This document shows, piece by piece, positions 8,626 through 16,581 of a stretch of 64,000 bases of DNA; position 1 is the stretch's first letter; every line of letters starts with the position of its first letter. The notes beneath the pieces were generated by a model. It saw nothing but the letters and a program-made list of their open reading frames with translations. It did not search any database and was not told where the DNA came from. A program made the position numbers and the translations under genes. The stretch is from JAFGUF01 sp040883315 (GTDB taxonomy: Bacteria; Bacillota; Clostridia; Christensenellales; UMGS416): assembly GCA_040883315.1 (NCBI GenBank), contig JBFLKU010000010.1, positions 42,490-106,489 of the forward strand, given 5' to 3'.

Positions 8626-9165
8626 CTATCCTTTTTGCCACCACGATGTGCATTTGCCGGAAAAATTCGAAAATTCCGCAGATGCACCTGATATTCTCGT
8701 CATAACATATCTAAATTCTCTGGTCAGTATTTCCCACCATATATCATAGCTTATTGATATCGTACTGTATGCATTACCCACATATTTGTCAGCAGTTGCT
8801 ACTGTCACCCAGTAGCCGCTTGCGTTTTTATATTGCGCTTCCAGCTTAATGTGCGATGTCTCTCCGGCATCCACAGATTGTATCAGGGCAGATGTCTCCA
8901 CATGCACCGGCTTTATTTCGTATCCTAATGCACTCGGTGTCAATGTCGCCACAGTGCTGCAGTACCCGCCGCCGGATGCAGAGTTCAATATCGTTCCCGT
9001 TTTATATACCCAGTTTGCATAGAATTCCTTGTCCATGCTCCCTTCATCTTGGGTCACATATCCATATTGTATCTGCTTATCGATTGCTCCCTGTTCATCT
9101 GCCACATGCAGTGAATTCACGCCTTTGTCTATAGCTCCTTGTGCGCTTGCAATATCTATCGGCAT
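8626..9165 (-). CDS. Putative tail fibre / baseplate protein
   Basis: A 179-residue protein. The N-terminal 45 residues contain three spaced 'GAIDK/GSMDKEF' motifs (QGAIDKGVN, QGAIDKQIQ, EGSMDKEFY), suggesting short helical repeats that dock onto the tail. The remainder is beta-rich, ending in a Cys/Trp-containing tail (CTSWWQKG). The start overlaps the stop of the preceding gene by one base (TAATG), so translation is coupled. Function is assigned from position between the distal tail and tail hub genes; no specific family recognised. Confidence 0.65.
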   Translation of the reverse strand: MPIDIASAQGAIDKGVNSLHVADEQGAIDKQIQYGYVTQDEGSMDKEFYANWVYKTGTILNSASGGGYCSTVATLTPSALGYEIKPVHVETSALIQSVDAGETSHIKLEAQYKNASGYWVTVATADKYVGNAYSTISISYDIWWEILTREFRYVMTRISGASAEFSNFSGKCTSWWQKG

Positions 9166-9875
9166 TATGCATCACGCTCCAGATACATTGTGTTCACAGG
9201 ATATGTTCCAGCTGGTGCAGCTGCGTCCGTTCCCACAGTCACAGTGGCTATCTGCACGGCTGTACAGCCCTCTATTTTCAGCATCAGCTTGCCTTCGGAT
9301 ATGTAAATGTAGTCGTTCTCAGAGCCTAGATATATCTTGCCGCCTTGGCTTATAGTCACATTCGGTGCTGTGATGTCCTCCGCAAAATCCTTGGTGTTGC
9401 ATCTGGCACCTTGTATTTTTCTGTCGTCCTCTATGGATGTAATAGTTCCGCCTTCCACGTTCACTATTGCCAGCGGCTCTTCCCACTTTGTGGCTGTGTC
9501 TATCAGGCTGTTGGCTTGTGGTGCACTTGCAGCCTCCACTCCCTTGGATACCTTCGCCAGTACAGTTCCGTTGTTCGCATCGAATTCCACCACTATTCTG
9601 TCTTTTCGCATATATCCTGCTGTGGCAGCGTCTATTTCCAATGTTTTTGGGCTGCTGCCGTCTGCGTCTTCGCTCTGTATATAGTACCTGCCCTTGGATG
9701 TCATTCCGCCGCTGTCCAGCACCGCCTCCAGTCCGTTTCCCTGTGTCACTTCCAGCTGATTTCTGTATCCGTAGGCTATGCCCACGCTCACTAAATCATA
9801 AAACTGTGCATATTCCGTGCTTGTATATTCAGGTATATTATCCGTAGCGTCAAAAAACCCTGCATATTCTGCCAT
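9165..9875 (-). CDS. Phage tail/baseplate protein
   Basis: A 236-residue protein opening with MAEYAGFFDATD and a YAQFYDLVSVGIAYGY segment typical of upper-baseplate or fibre N-termini in Firmicute siphophages. The central region (TAGYMRKDRIVVEFDANNG ... SLIDTATKW) resembles receptor-binding scaffold proteins; the C-terminus is Gly/Thr-rich beta structure. A copy of its first 12 codons and its ribosome binding site lies 236 bases upstream at 10075-10134, so the locus has undergone duplication. GGAGGA-type sequence precedes the ATG at 9875. Confidence 0.7.
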   Translation of the reverse strand: MAEYAGFFDATDNIPEYTSTEYAQFYDLVSVGIAYGYRNQLEVTQGNGLEAVLDSGGMTSKGRYYIQSEDADGSSPKTLEIDAATAGYMRKDRIVVEFDANNGTVLAKVSKGVEAASAPQANSLIDTATKWEEPLAIVNVEGGTITSIEDDRKIQGARCNTKDFAEDITAPNVTISQGGKIYLGSENDYIYISEGKLMLKIEGCTAVQIATVTVGTDAAAPAGTYPVNTMYLERDA

Positions 9876-9897
9876 TATGTTTTCCTCCTATTAGTTT
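9839..9897. repeat. Direct repeat E, copy 1 (start of tail gene)
   Basis: About 59 bases covering the 5' end and ribosome binding site of the tail gene; matched almost perfectly at 10075-10134 with one single-base length difference. Confidence 0.85.
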
Positions 9898-10057
9898 GTT
9901 TTTTGTCTATAGTTTGTTACGGATAATATACACCGTAAATAAACTAAGCTGTGTAATCTGTGGCGGCATATTGCGAAAATCATTTTCTTTTAAAATTAAT
10001 TTGCCTATCTTATTAACATAATAAAGAAAATAATGAAAGCAATATGTGCCAAGCACA

Positions 10058-10111
10058 TCACCTATCTTTTCTCCTATCCGTAGCGTCAAAAAACCCTGCA
10101 TATTCTGCCAT
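10058..10111 (-). pseudogene. Truncated duplicate of the tail gene 5' end
   Basis: The duplicated start codes for the first 12 residues of the tail protein (MAEYAGFFDATD), then runs into unrelated sequence and stops after 17 residues. The ribosome binding site is retained. It is a by-product of duplication, not a functional gene. Confidence 0.75.
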
Positions 10112-10134
10112 TATGTTTTCCCTCCTATTAGTTT
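10075..10134. repeat. Direct repeat E, copy 2
   Basis: Second copy of the 9839-9897 segment, with an extra C in the CCTCC tract. Confidence 0.85.
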
Positions 10135-10150
10135 AGTTTTCGTATTAAAA

Positions 10151-10248
10151 TTAAAGGGAAAACATGCTGTTGCATATCTTCCCTGTGTCATGTGTTGGCT
10201 ACACTTTTTGGCAGTTATGCCTCTGGCATATCGAGAAAAAAGTGTGCC
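10151..10248. repeat. Direct repeat D, copy 1 (98 bases, internal palindrome)
   Basis: 98 bases repeated at 10317-10414 with about four differences by eye. The right half is a near-palindrome: GGCTACACTTTTT on one side and AAAAAGTGTGCC on the other, around GCAGTTATGCCTCTGGCATA. No gene lies in 9876-10439 apart from repeats D and E. Confidence 0.85.
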
Positions 10249-10316
10249 TTTCTCTGTCGCTTTTTATTTTTTTACTTAAGGTATCCTACAGTCTCTCTTT
10301 TGTTTTTAGTACAAAT

Positions 10317-10414
10317 TTAAAGGGAAAACATGCCGCTGCATATCTTCCCTGTATCATGTGTTGGCTACACTTTTTGGCAGTTATGCCTCTGGCATATCGA
10401 GAAAGAAGTGTGCC
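10317..10414. repeat. Direct repeat D, copy 2
   Basis: Second 98-base copy, offset by 166 bases from copy 1, ending about 25 bases before the stop codon of the distal tail gene. Confidence 0.85.
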
Positions 10415-10439
10415 TCGCTCTATTCCGTTCTTGTATCGC

Positions 10440-11309
10440 CTAAACTCCCGCAAACCTCTCCCTATATGTCAAATACAGCTCCGGGTCTCCGCTTGCAGCC
10501 CAGAATGAAAACACATTCTCTCCTCGCTGCATCTGAAAGAATTTGGACCCAAATACCAGGCTGTTCCATGCATCCTGTGTAGTTCCGTCAGTGTCCACAA
10601 ACACTATGCTAGGTGCATCGGGATTGGTGTCAACTATTATTCTCTGTCCCTGCGTAATTGTCTTTTTTATCTTTATATATTCTCCCAGATGGTTCTCCAC
10701 CACGGGGTCACTCAGGGATGTTCCGCCTTGTGCCACCCGAAAATCCAGCAGGCACGGTGCAGGGTTGTCACCTGTGTATTCTATCCTGCCGCCGTCGCCT
10801 CTCTCTGCAAATTTTATAGGAAAAGTAATGGGAAATGTCAGCCCTCCCACAAAGTCCACCATCTTTATCTGCGTGCTCTCAAAGTTTTTCCAGTCCGGCT
10901 TCGGGCATGTCAGCACCACGTCGAATGACCTTGTCATGGTGTTTTCGTTTTCGTCCAGTTTGTATATCTCCGGCTTCACCGACACCACCGCATCTATCAT
11001 GTATTTGCCTGTATCATCTTCATATGTCAGCTGCCCCATGCCAAGCCTCGGGTTAAATACCTTTGCTATGTGCTTTCGCTTTTCCTTGCCCTCCGCTTCC
11101 GTCAGGTAGCTGAAATACACCGTCATGCTCACTATTCTGGCTTCATCCTGCGATCCGTAGTAGTAGCTTCCGTTTTGGTTATACCCTTTGCCCAGCAGTG
11201 TAGTCACGTCATTGGCTGCAAAGCCTCTGTTTCTGCCCAAAAGGAATGGGAAACTCGAGCCAATATCCATGGTTTCGCCCAATGCATTTTTGTATCTTAT
11301 CTTAAGCAT
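10440..11309 (-). CDS. Phage distal tail protein (Dit / Sipho_tail)
   Basis: A 289-residue protein from the ATG at 11309, which has a strong GGAGGG site and overlaps the tape-measure stop by 8 bases; a longer frame to 11474 is antisense to reason because it runs into the tape measure. The N-terminus (FPFLLGRNRGFAANDVTTLLGKGYNQNG) and the middle (RIVSMTVYFSYLTEAEGKEKR, MGQLTYEDDTGKYMIDAVV) are diagnostic of siphovirus distal tail proteins, which form the hexameric ring joining the tail tube to the tip. The C-terminal half is a galectin-like beta domain. It lies directly after the tape measure, as expected. Confidence 0.85.
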   Translation of the reverse strand: MLKIRYKNALGETMDIGSSFPFLLGRNRGFAANDVTTLLGKGYNQNGSYYYGSQDEARIVSMTVYFSYLTEAEGKEKRKHIAKVFNPRLGMGQLTYEDDTGKYMIDAVVSVKPEIYKLDENENTMTRSFDVVLTCPKPDWKNFESTQIKMVDFVGGLTFPITFPIKFAERGDGGRIEYTGDNPAPCLLDFRVAQGGTSLSDPVVENHLGEYIKIKKTITQGQRIIVDTNPDAPSIVFVDTDGTTQDAWNSLVFGSKFFQMQRGENVFSFWAASGDPELYLTYRERFAGV

Positions 11310-12024
11310 AAGCCCTCCGTATTCTGTTTTCGAAGTCAGCCATCCCCGCTGCACTTCCTGCTGTATTTGGGGCATTGTATGTGGTGTGGTATGTGTTGTA
11401 TACGCTGCCGGCTCTTGGTGCTGTATCCATTGCAGCGGCGTACATTCCGCCTGCGGATATCTCCACCTTTTCAAGGCTTCTGTTTATGCCCTCTGCCAGT
11501 CCCTCGCCTATCATCTCCCCCAGATACGCCGTCTTTTTAGATGGCGATGCTATCTGGAATACGCTCTCTATCTCCTGCAGCACGCTCTGCCCCACGCTGT
11601 TCACAGCCTGCAGTATTCCGCCTAACGAGCTGCTTATGCCCTGCCCAATGCCCGACATCAGGCTGCTTCCGGTCTGTGCCATTCCTTCGCTGTGCAGTGC
11701 AAATTCGCTCTGTATTCTGCCCACTATGTATGGCACACTCGTTGCTATCTCCTCTGCCACAGCCGGCACATTGCTGTCTATCGCCCCAAAGGCCGCTCCT
11801 CCGGCTTCTGCAAAGGCCGGTGCTGCGTTTTTCACGCTCTGTGCTATCTGTGCTGCTATTGCCGCTGCGTTTTGTGCGGCAGCTGCTCCCTTTGCCTCCA
11901 TGCTGCTAAGTGCGTCTTTTGCGCTGCCTATCCCCCTGTCAAAATCCACAGCATCAGCACTCAGCTTTATCTTCAGTTCTCCTACTGTCACATTTGCTTC
12001 CTTTCTGTTTCCCTTGCCATCCAT
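11302..12024 (-). CDS. Very short phage tape measure protein
   Basis: About 240 residues from 12024; a GTG at 11991 preceded by AAAGGAAG is an alternative start and arguably better. The N-terminal segment (VGELKIKLSADAVDFDRGI) and the C-terminal segment (ASPSKKTAYLGEMIGEGL) are the typical ends of tape measure proteins, and the middle is an Ala/Gln/Ser-rich helix. Its position between tail chaperone and distal tail is canonical. Typical siphophage tape measures exceed 600 residues; since length sets tail length, this implies a very short tail or a collapsed gene. Both ends are present and in frame, so it is not simply truncated. Gene transfer agents of alphaproteobacteria also have a short tape measure of about this size (from memory). 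Confidence 0.78.
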   Translation of the reverse strand: MDGKGNRKEANVTVGELKIKLSADAVDFDRGIGSAKDALSSMEAKGAAAAQNAAAIAAQIAQSVKNAAPAFAEAGGAAFGAIDSNVPAVAEEIATSVPYIVGRIQSEFALHSEGMAQTGSSLMSGIGQGISSSLGGILQAVNSVGQSVLQEIESVFQIASPSKKTAYLGEMIGEGLAEGINRSLEKVEISAGGMYAAAMDTAPRAGSVYNTYHTTYNAPNTAGSAAGMADFENRIRRAYA

Positions 12025-12026
12025 TG

Positions 12027-12230
12027 CTACAGCATGTCAATAAACTCCAGCTTCTCCCTTTTCTTTGCTCCCATCACGTCCAGCACCACCTCAGCGTCCT
12101 CCATGTCCAGCAGGCTAGGCACTACTCCCATATTTATCAGCATGCTCTGATATATCATCAGCACGTCGTTGTAGCTGTCATTGCTGCTTAATTTTTTTTT
12201 TGCTCTCCTGTGTGCCCTCCGTTTGCCCAT
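12027..12230 (-). CDS. Tail assembly chaperone, frameshift extension (GT-type)
   Basis: An open frame one base back from the tail chaperone gene, overlapping its 3' end. Its own start is poor; it is probably expressed only by -1 ribosomal slippage on the A10 run at 12192-12201. After the slip the reading continues ...EQKKKLSSNDSYNDV, giving a longer protein of about 150 residues ending EFIDML. This mirrors the gpG/gpGT arrangement of lambda and many siphophages, where the extended form recruits the tape measure. Its stop lies 3 bases before the tape measure ATG. Confidence 0.75.
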   Translation of the reverse strand: MGKRRAHRRAKKKLSSNDSYNDVLMIYQSMLINMGVVPSLLDMEDAEVVLDVMGAKKREKLEFIDML

Positions 12231-12478
12231 TGTGCAATGTCTCCTACCAGCTCCATGAATTTCTCCGTCGGCATGTTGTCTATGTCCTCATCTCGCACCT
12301 TTGGGAATGTATCTTTTATGTATGTGTATATCTCATCGATGTATTCATACATCACGTCCGGGTCATCTTCCATCTTCTTTTGCATGCTGCCCAGTTTCCC
12401 GCCTATTCGCAGGTGCTTCATTTTTGGCTTTTCAATGGATTTATGCTCCACCGCGCCTATTTTCGCAGTCAGTTTCAT
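12188..12478 (-). CDS. Tail assembly chaperone (gpG-like)
   Basis: A 96-residue charged, helical protein immediately downstream of the major tail protein and upstream of the tape measure, the conserved position of gpG-type chaperones. It ends EQKKN followed by a stop immediately after a run of ten A residues in the message. It would bind the tape measure during tail assembly together with the frameshifted longer product. Start at 12478 lies 3 bases after the upstream stop. Confidence 0.75.
   Translation of the reverse strand: MKLTAKIGAVEHKSIEKPKMKHLRIGGKLGSMQKKMEDDPDVMYEYIDEIYTYIKDTFPKVRDEDIDNMPTEKFMELVGDIAQWANGGHTGEQKKN
12192..12201 (-). other. Slippery A10 run: programmed -1 frameshift site
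   Basis: Ten consecutive A residues on the coding (minus) strand, decoded as (c)AA AAA AAA AA(t) just before the zero-frame stop. Slipping back one base joins the chaperone to the 12027-12230 frame. I did not model a downstream stimulatory structure. Confidence 0.7.
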
Positions 12479-12481
12479 GCA

Positions 12482-13369
12482 CTATGCCCCTGCCTGTGCA
12501 CTGTCTGTGTTGGATACGCCGTTTTTGTCGCCGCCCAGCACCACCAGCCTCACTTGGTATGTGTTTCCGGCAGTCAGGTTTTGTATTGTCCCACTTGTGG
12601 ATGCAGGTGTCATCTCGCCCGCTGTTTCAGCGTCTGTCCATGCACCTATTGCTCCATCTGCTATCTGCACTTTCACGCTTTCAGCCCCAGCTGCAGCAGA
12701 GAATGTAATGTCTATCTCCCCTGTGTCTGACCCCGTCACAGCGACAAGGTCGTCAATGGCAGTTCCCGGTGCAGTCGGCGCATAGTCAGGGCTGCTAAAC
12801 CATCCTGTTGTTTCATCTGCTAGCATAGCGTCGCTCAGCCCGATCGGTGCGCTCTCGTTGTCGCTGTCATACCATCTTCTTGTTTTGCCGTCGCACACTC
12901 TGTTTAGTGCCGCAAATTTTATAGTCTTGCTCTGCGGGTCCACGCCCTGCCCCTTGGTTTTGGATGTCTGGTTTGGCTTTTGGAATGTCCCTTTCAGTAT
13001 CCATTCATATCTGTAGCTACCGTCGGATTTCATGCTCCTGTATCCCAGTGCCACTTCTTTGGGTATGTCCCCATTGCCCTCGGTCACCACGCCGTTTGCG
13101 GCTATCTGGCTTCCCAAAAGGTAAGCATAGTCCTTCGCCAGTATGTCCGCCACGCTTATCTCCACCTCTATCTCGCCCTCTGTCGCCACGCTTGCATATA
13201 TGCCGTCATCCGCCGCAAATGTCACCTGCTTGCTGTTAGGCTTATACCCAATGTCCGTCACTCCCGGCATATGCACAGGGTTTGCGTATGCCGCCCCGTT
13301 GTCGCCGTCCGTCACTATCGGTGCGTAGTACAGCTTGTCTACGCCAATTCTTGGTAATGGTTTCACCAT
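12482..13369 (-). CDS. Phage major tail protein with C-terminal Ig/Fn3-like domain
   Basis: A 295-residue protein. The first 190 residues (VDKLYYAPIVTDGDNGAAY..., ATEGEIEVEISVADILAKDYAYLLG) match the phi13-family major tail tube protein. A linker leads to an added domain of about 85 residues (DDLVAVTGSDTGEIDITFSA ... NTYQVRLVVLG) with fibronectin III/Ig-like strand pattern, as often seen decorating tail tubes. AGGAGAAAAAAC precedes the ATG. It is the tube subunit that stacks around the tape measure; directly downstream is the tail chaperone gene. Confidence 0.83.
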   Translation of the reverse strand: MVKPLPRIGVDKLYYAPIVTDGDNGAAYANPVHMPGVTDIGYKPNSKQVTFAADDGIYASVATEGEIEVEISVADILAKDYAYLLGSQIAANGVVTEGNGDIPKEVALGYRSMKSDGSYRYEWILKGTFQKPNQTSKTKGQGVDPQSKTIKFAALNRVCDGKTRRWYDSDNESAPIGLSDAMLADETTGWFSSPDYAPTAPGTAIDDLVAVTGSDTGEIDITFSAAAGAESVKVQIADGAIGAWTDAETAGEMTPASTSGTIQNLTAGNTYQVRLVVLGGDKNGVSNTDSAQAGA

Positions 13370-13407
13370 GTTTTTTCTCCTATCTGTTCACACATTTTGC
13401 ATAATAA

Positions 13408-13432
13408 AAAAGAGTACTTTTCAGCACTCTTA
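13408..13432 (-). terminator. Probable rho-independent terminator (minus strand)
   Basis: AAGAGT/ACTCTT stem followed on the minus strand by TTTTATTATG. It ends transcription from the 13638-14513 gene shortly before the major tail protein. No gene is seen in 13433-13637. Confidence 0.55.
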
Positions 13433-13637
13433 TTTGTTTCTTGTAGGGTTTTTATGGAGACTTTGCCTCCAAGCCTCTATTCAAGGGATTCTCTTATACT
13501 TTCTGCTCCAGCTTTCAGGTTGCATGGCGAGCAAAAATTCGGTTTTATTCAAAATTGCAGTCAATAAAAACCTACTGCTATCAAAAAGGACACCCCACGG
13601 CATCCTTTAGTTCTAGTGAATCAAATCACTGTATCAC

Positions 13638-14513
13638 CTATTCATATATCTCTATTTCCACGCCGTCAGTAAATGTAATAGCCAGCATCAGTCCATACAG
13701 TTCCTGCCCTTCGTATCCTTGGGCTTCTTTTGCAAAGTCAAATCCTCTTGTTCTATATCCTTCCAGCTTTTCCATGCTCGATCCGCTGTTCATCTTTACG
13801 TCATCAGCCGCTACCAAGCTGTCCGTTATATCCACTCTCAGTATTTCGTCTGCCACTCTCGCTGTTCCATAGTCCATATCTTCCTCATAATATATCAATA
13901 CAGCCTCTATTTTTTCTATCTCATATTTGCTGTTTATCTGCAGCAGTCCGTTTCCGGAAAATTTATTTTCACTCAAAGATAGCGCATTAAGCATCATCAT
14001 AGCTCTTCCCTTTATTTTTTCTTTCAAATAAAGTTCGTGTTTTTCGCTCAGCATCAGCTCTTCGCCGTCTTCTGTCTCACCTATCACATAGTATGTGTAG
14101 TTTTCTTTGTAGTCCAGCTCAATGAATATTCTGTATTTCAGCCCGCCCAGCGCCACAGCAGCTATCTTTTCATATTCTTCTTCGCTGCCCACTTTGCTGA
14201 TAATCACACATACATCAGAAATATCAATATTGTCCGTCAGCTCAAATGTTATTCTGCCCTCTATCATGCTGTTCTGGTTTATCTCATCAGAAAATGCTTC
14301 CTCTGTGTATACCACTCGAAATTCATCTTTCAGCAGCGTTTCTTCCAGCTGGCTGTTTATATCGCTTGTTATTATCTTCAGATTATAGTACATGTTGTCC
14401 TGCACGTTGCGTACATTCTCGTCTATTTTCTTCAGCCCGCTATATAAAAATATCGTAGCCGCTAGGTTTGCAACCAGCAGAATTATAATCAGAATTTGCT
14501 TTTTGTCTTTCAT
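13638..14513 (-). CDS. Membrane-anchored hypothetical protein inside the phage cluster
   Basis: A 291-residue protein with one N-terminal transmembrane helix (about 6-24, ILIIILLVANLAATIFL), a short coiled-coil (about 27-60) and a beta-rich extracytoplasmic part. There is no lipobox, so it is a signal-anchored protein. It is not a phage structural protein; it separates the tail terminator from the major tail protein together with the radical SAM gene and has its own downstream terminator. The extracellular part resembles Clostridia 'sensor-like' proteins only in general composition. Function unknown. Confidence 0.65.
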   Translation of the reverse strand: MKDKKQILIIILLVANLAATIFLYSGLKKIDENVRNVQDNMYYNLKIITSDINSQLEETLLKDEFRVVYTEEAFSDEINQNSMIEGRITFELTDNIDISDVCVIISKVGSEEEYEKIAAVALGGLKYRIFIELDYKENYTYYVIGETEDGEELMLSEKHELYLKEKIKGRAMMMLNALSLSENKFSGNGLLQINSKYEIEKIEAVLIYYEEDMDYGTARVADEILRVDITDSLVAADDVKMNSGSSMEKLEGYRTRGFDFAKEAQGYEGQELYGLMLAITFTDGVEIEIYE

Positions 14514-14590
14514 AGCCTCACCCCGTTTTTCTATATTATACCATCACTGTATTTCATTGAAAATAGGACAATTTTAACATCTCCTGTCCA

Positions 14591-15658
14591 TTATTGTCCT
14601 TCTGCTAGGTTTTCTATCCATTCCTTGTTCGCCACCAGTGTGCAGCCGCCTTTGCCCTCTCTCAGCAGATGATGATTCTCCCGCACTTCTTTCAGCAGCT
14701 TAGACTGCAGTGCTTCTTTCAGGGGCATGTGCTTTATGTTGGCATCGGAATACGGAGCAAATGGGCAAGCTTCCAGGCTGCCCGTGGAGCTTATGTGCAG
14801 AAATCCCCTACCCGCTGCCAGGCATCCGCCGTATTGGTCTTCGTCTCCCGGCAGCGGCACTATCAGCATGTCAAATTCCTTGCTGTATGCATCTATTCTC
14901 TTGTTCATGTCCGCTTTTTGTTCTTGGCTCAGGCATAGCTCCTCGTCTCCTTGGCACGGCACATATTCTATCAAAAATGTCGCCGCCACGCCCTCTTTTT
15001 GTATGCTGTGCAGGTATTCTCTCTCCATCACTTCATCATAGTTTTTGCTGGTCAGTGTAATGGACACACCCGATAGCATATCGTTTTCATCCATCCTGTT
15101 TATAGCAGCCATTGCCATGTCGAATACGCCTTCGCCTCGTCTCTCGTCAGTCACGTCTTTGCTGCCCTCTAGGCTCACAACGGATATTATGTTCTTAATG
15201 CCCTTCAGCTTCTCCAGTGTCTCGCCATTTATCATCAGCCCATTGGTAAACATCACAAATAGGCATTCGTCATGTTTTTCCACCACATCCAGTATGCCCT
15301 TTTTCATCAGCGGCTCGCCGCCCGCTATCATCAAAATAGCCACGCCTATCTCCGTAGCCTCTGCTATCACGCTCTCTATTTCAGCTATGGTCAGCTCGTC
15401 TTCTTTTTCCCTGTTTTGTGCACACGCATAGCAGCCTGCGCAGTTTAGATTGCAGTCATTTGTAATTGATAGTATCATTATAGCAGGCACAGTTATGCCC
15501 TCTGCTTTCAGTAGCTGCGCGCGTATCTTGCCCTGCTTCTTGAATGTCTTGCCCATCTTTGCAAACCTTGGAATATAGCTCTTTCTCTTAAATAAAAACC
15601 TCTTGTTTTTTGTCAGGTTTTCTATTATCACCTTGTTAAATTTATTCACCGAATCCAT
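14591..15658 (-). CDS. Radical SAM/SPASM-type enzyme
   Basis: A 355-residue protein (ATG at 15658, GAGGT eight bases upstream). The CxxxCxxC cluster motif is in CNLNCAGCYAC (about 70-80), binding the 4Fe-4S centre that cleaves S-adenosylmethionine; GGEP follows at about 115. The C-terminal part has additional cysteines (GGCLAAGRG, LEACPFAP, KGGCTL), consistent with a SPASM-type auxiliary cluster region. Such enzymes modify peptides or other substrates, or act in tungsto/haem-related maturation; I cannot assign the substrate. A 39-residue open frame ends just before its ribosome binding site. It is not a phage gene and is an insertion between the tail terminator and major tail genes. Confidence 0.82.
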   Translation of the reverse strand: MDSVNKFNKVIIENLTKNKRFLFKRKSYIPRFAKMGKTFKKQGKIRAQLLKAEGITVPAIMILSITNDCNLNCAGCYACAQNREKEDELTIAEIESVIAEATEIGVAILMIAGGEPLMKKGILDVVEKHDECLFVMFTNGLMINGETLEKLKGIKNIISVVSLEGSKDVTDERRGEGVFDMAMAAINRMDENDMLSGVSITLTSKNYDEVMEREYLHSIQKEGVAATFLIEYVPCQGDEELCLSQEQKADMNKRIDAYSKEFDMLIVPLPGDEDQYGGCLAAGRGFLHISSTGSLEACPFAPYSDANIKHMPLKEALQSKLLKEVRENHHLLREGKGGCTLVANKEWIENLAEGQ

Positions 15659-15670
15659 CAAATATTACCT

Positions 15671-15790
15671 CATATTATATAAACTATTTCAATAGTAATA
15701 TTACCACATCCGGCATATAATTTTAATCTTTTCTTTCATATCCAGCGTATTTGCCGCCATATCATATTTTTCCTTGGCTGAATCATACAT
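15671..15790 (-). CDS. Possible 39-residue peptide upstream of the radical SAM gene
   Basis: ATG at 15790, stop at 15671-15673. The peptide starts MYDSAKEKYDMAANTLDMKE and ends in a Tyr/Ala/Gly/Cys/Gly/Asn segment followed by hydrophobic residues. The stop overlaps the ribosome binding region of the radical SAM gene, so translation could be coupled. Its own ribosome binding site is weak and the sequence could be chance. A substrate peptide is one possibility only. Confidence 0.3.
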
Positions 15791-15799
15791 TCCATGCTT

Positions 15800-16189
15800 C
15801 TAAAGCACTATGTCCACCTCAAAGCTCTGCACCACTTCCACGTATTCTCCCTCTGTCGCCAGCGGTGCTGCGCTCTGCACTGGCAGCACCCTTGCGTATT
15901 TCGTCCCGTCTATCTCTTTCATCTCGCCGCTTTCGTTTGCCTCGTCGCCTATCTCCCATAGCATGCTGCACACCAGTCTTGCGTTTGCAGTCGCCTCTTC
16001 GTAGTTTTCGTGTCTGCATCGCACCTGCATCCCTGCCCTGTCCATCTTTGCATCATATAGGGGAGCTTTGCCTGCATATCTATATAGCCCTATGCATTCT
16101 GTCTCCCCGTCCGGTATGCTGCCCAAAAATATCGGCGTGCTCACGCCTTTACTCACCAAGTATGTCTTCATGTCTTTTATCATGCTCAT
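15800..16189 (-). CDS. Phage tail terminator / minor capsid protein
   Basis: About 129 residues from the ATG at 16189, overlapping the upstream stop by four bases; the longer frame to 16240 lies inside the upstream gene. The pattern MIKDMKTYLVSKGVSTPIFLG ... followed by NARLVCSMLWEIGDEAN and a C-terminal strand (SFEVDIVL) matches tail terminator/minor capsid proteins that cap the tail tube. It sits between the gp10-like protein and the tail genes, the expected position. Confidence 0.72.
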   Translation of the reverse strand: MSMIKDMKTYLVSKGVSTPIFLGSIPDGETECIGLYRYAGKAPLYDAKMDRAGMQVRCRHENYEEATANARLVCSMLWEIGDEANESGEMKEIDGTKYARVLPVQSAAPLATEGEYVEVVQSFEVDIVL

Positions 16190-16506
16190 TCTGCTACCCT
16201 CGCTATGCCCTCTGCCGCTCTCTGCACTATCCCGTCGCATTCCTCTTCAAATGCATCTTCCAGATATTTTGCCTTGCCCATCTGGTGCTTTTTCTCCATG
16301 TCCTCATGCTGCTCTATTGCGTATGGCAGGTCGTATAGCACCTCCGCCATATTATCTCGTATTTCTATCTTGCAGTTTTCTCTCAGTGCCCCCGTCTGCA
16401 CTGGCACCTGCTCCCTGGATTTTGCCGCAATGCCTTCTGCCCCCTCTGCAATAGCACTGTACAATAATGACTTTAAAATATAACTAATATGTTTGTAAAA
16501 ATCCAT
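16186..16506 (-). CDS. HK97 gp10-like tail component
   Basis: A 106-residue protein. The motif VPVQTGALR at about 36-44 is diagnostic of the HK97-gp10/tail completion family. The ATG at 16506 has AGAAGGATT upstream; a GTG at 16527 lies inside the repeat at 16519-16570, so the repeat has been inserted right next to the gene start. It acts at the head-tail joint during assembly. The DUF2971 gene and repeat separate it from the head closure gene. Confidence 0.78.
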   Translation of the reverse strand: MDFYKHISYILKSLLYSAIAEGAEGIAAKSREQVPVQTGALRENCKIEIRDNMAEVLYDLPYAIEQHEDMEKKHQMGKAKYLEDAFEEECDGIVQRAAEGIARVAE

Positions 16507-16518
16507 TTTTAAATCCTT

Positions 16519-16570
16519 CTTGGGCACTGCCCAAACCCGCCTAAGGGACTTGTCCCTTAGGTATCCCTTA
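16519..16570 (+). repeat. Double-hairpin dispersed repeat, family A copy 2
   Basis: TGGGCacTGCCCA hairpin, then CTAAGGGacttgtCCCTTAG hairpin, then GTATCCC. The ATCCC end faces the AT-rich DUF2971 gene. Confidence 0.8.
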
Positions 16571-16581
16571 TGATTAACGAT

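Noticed and set aside
11188..12043. Long plus-strand frames opposite the tape measure and distal tail genes
   Set aside because: Codon bias of the minus-strand genes explains them, and the minus-strand genes have clear phage motifs and overlaps.
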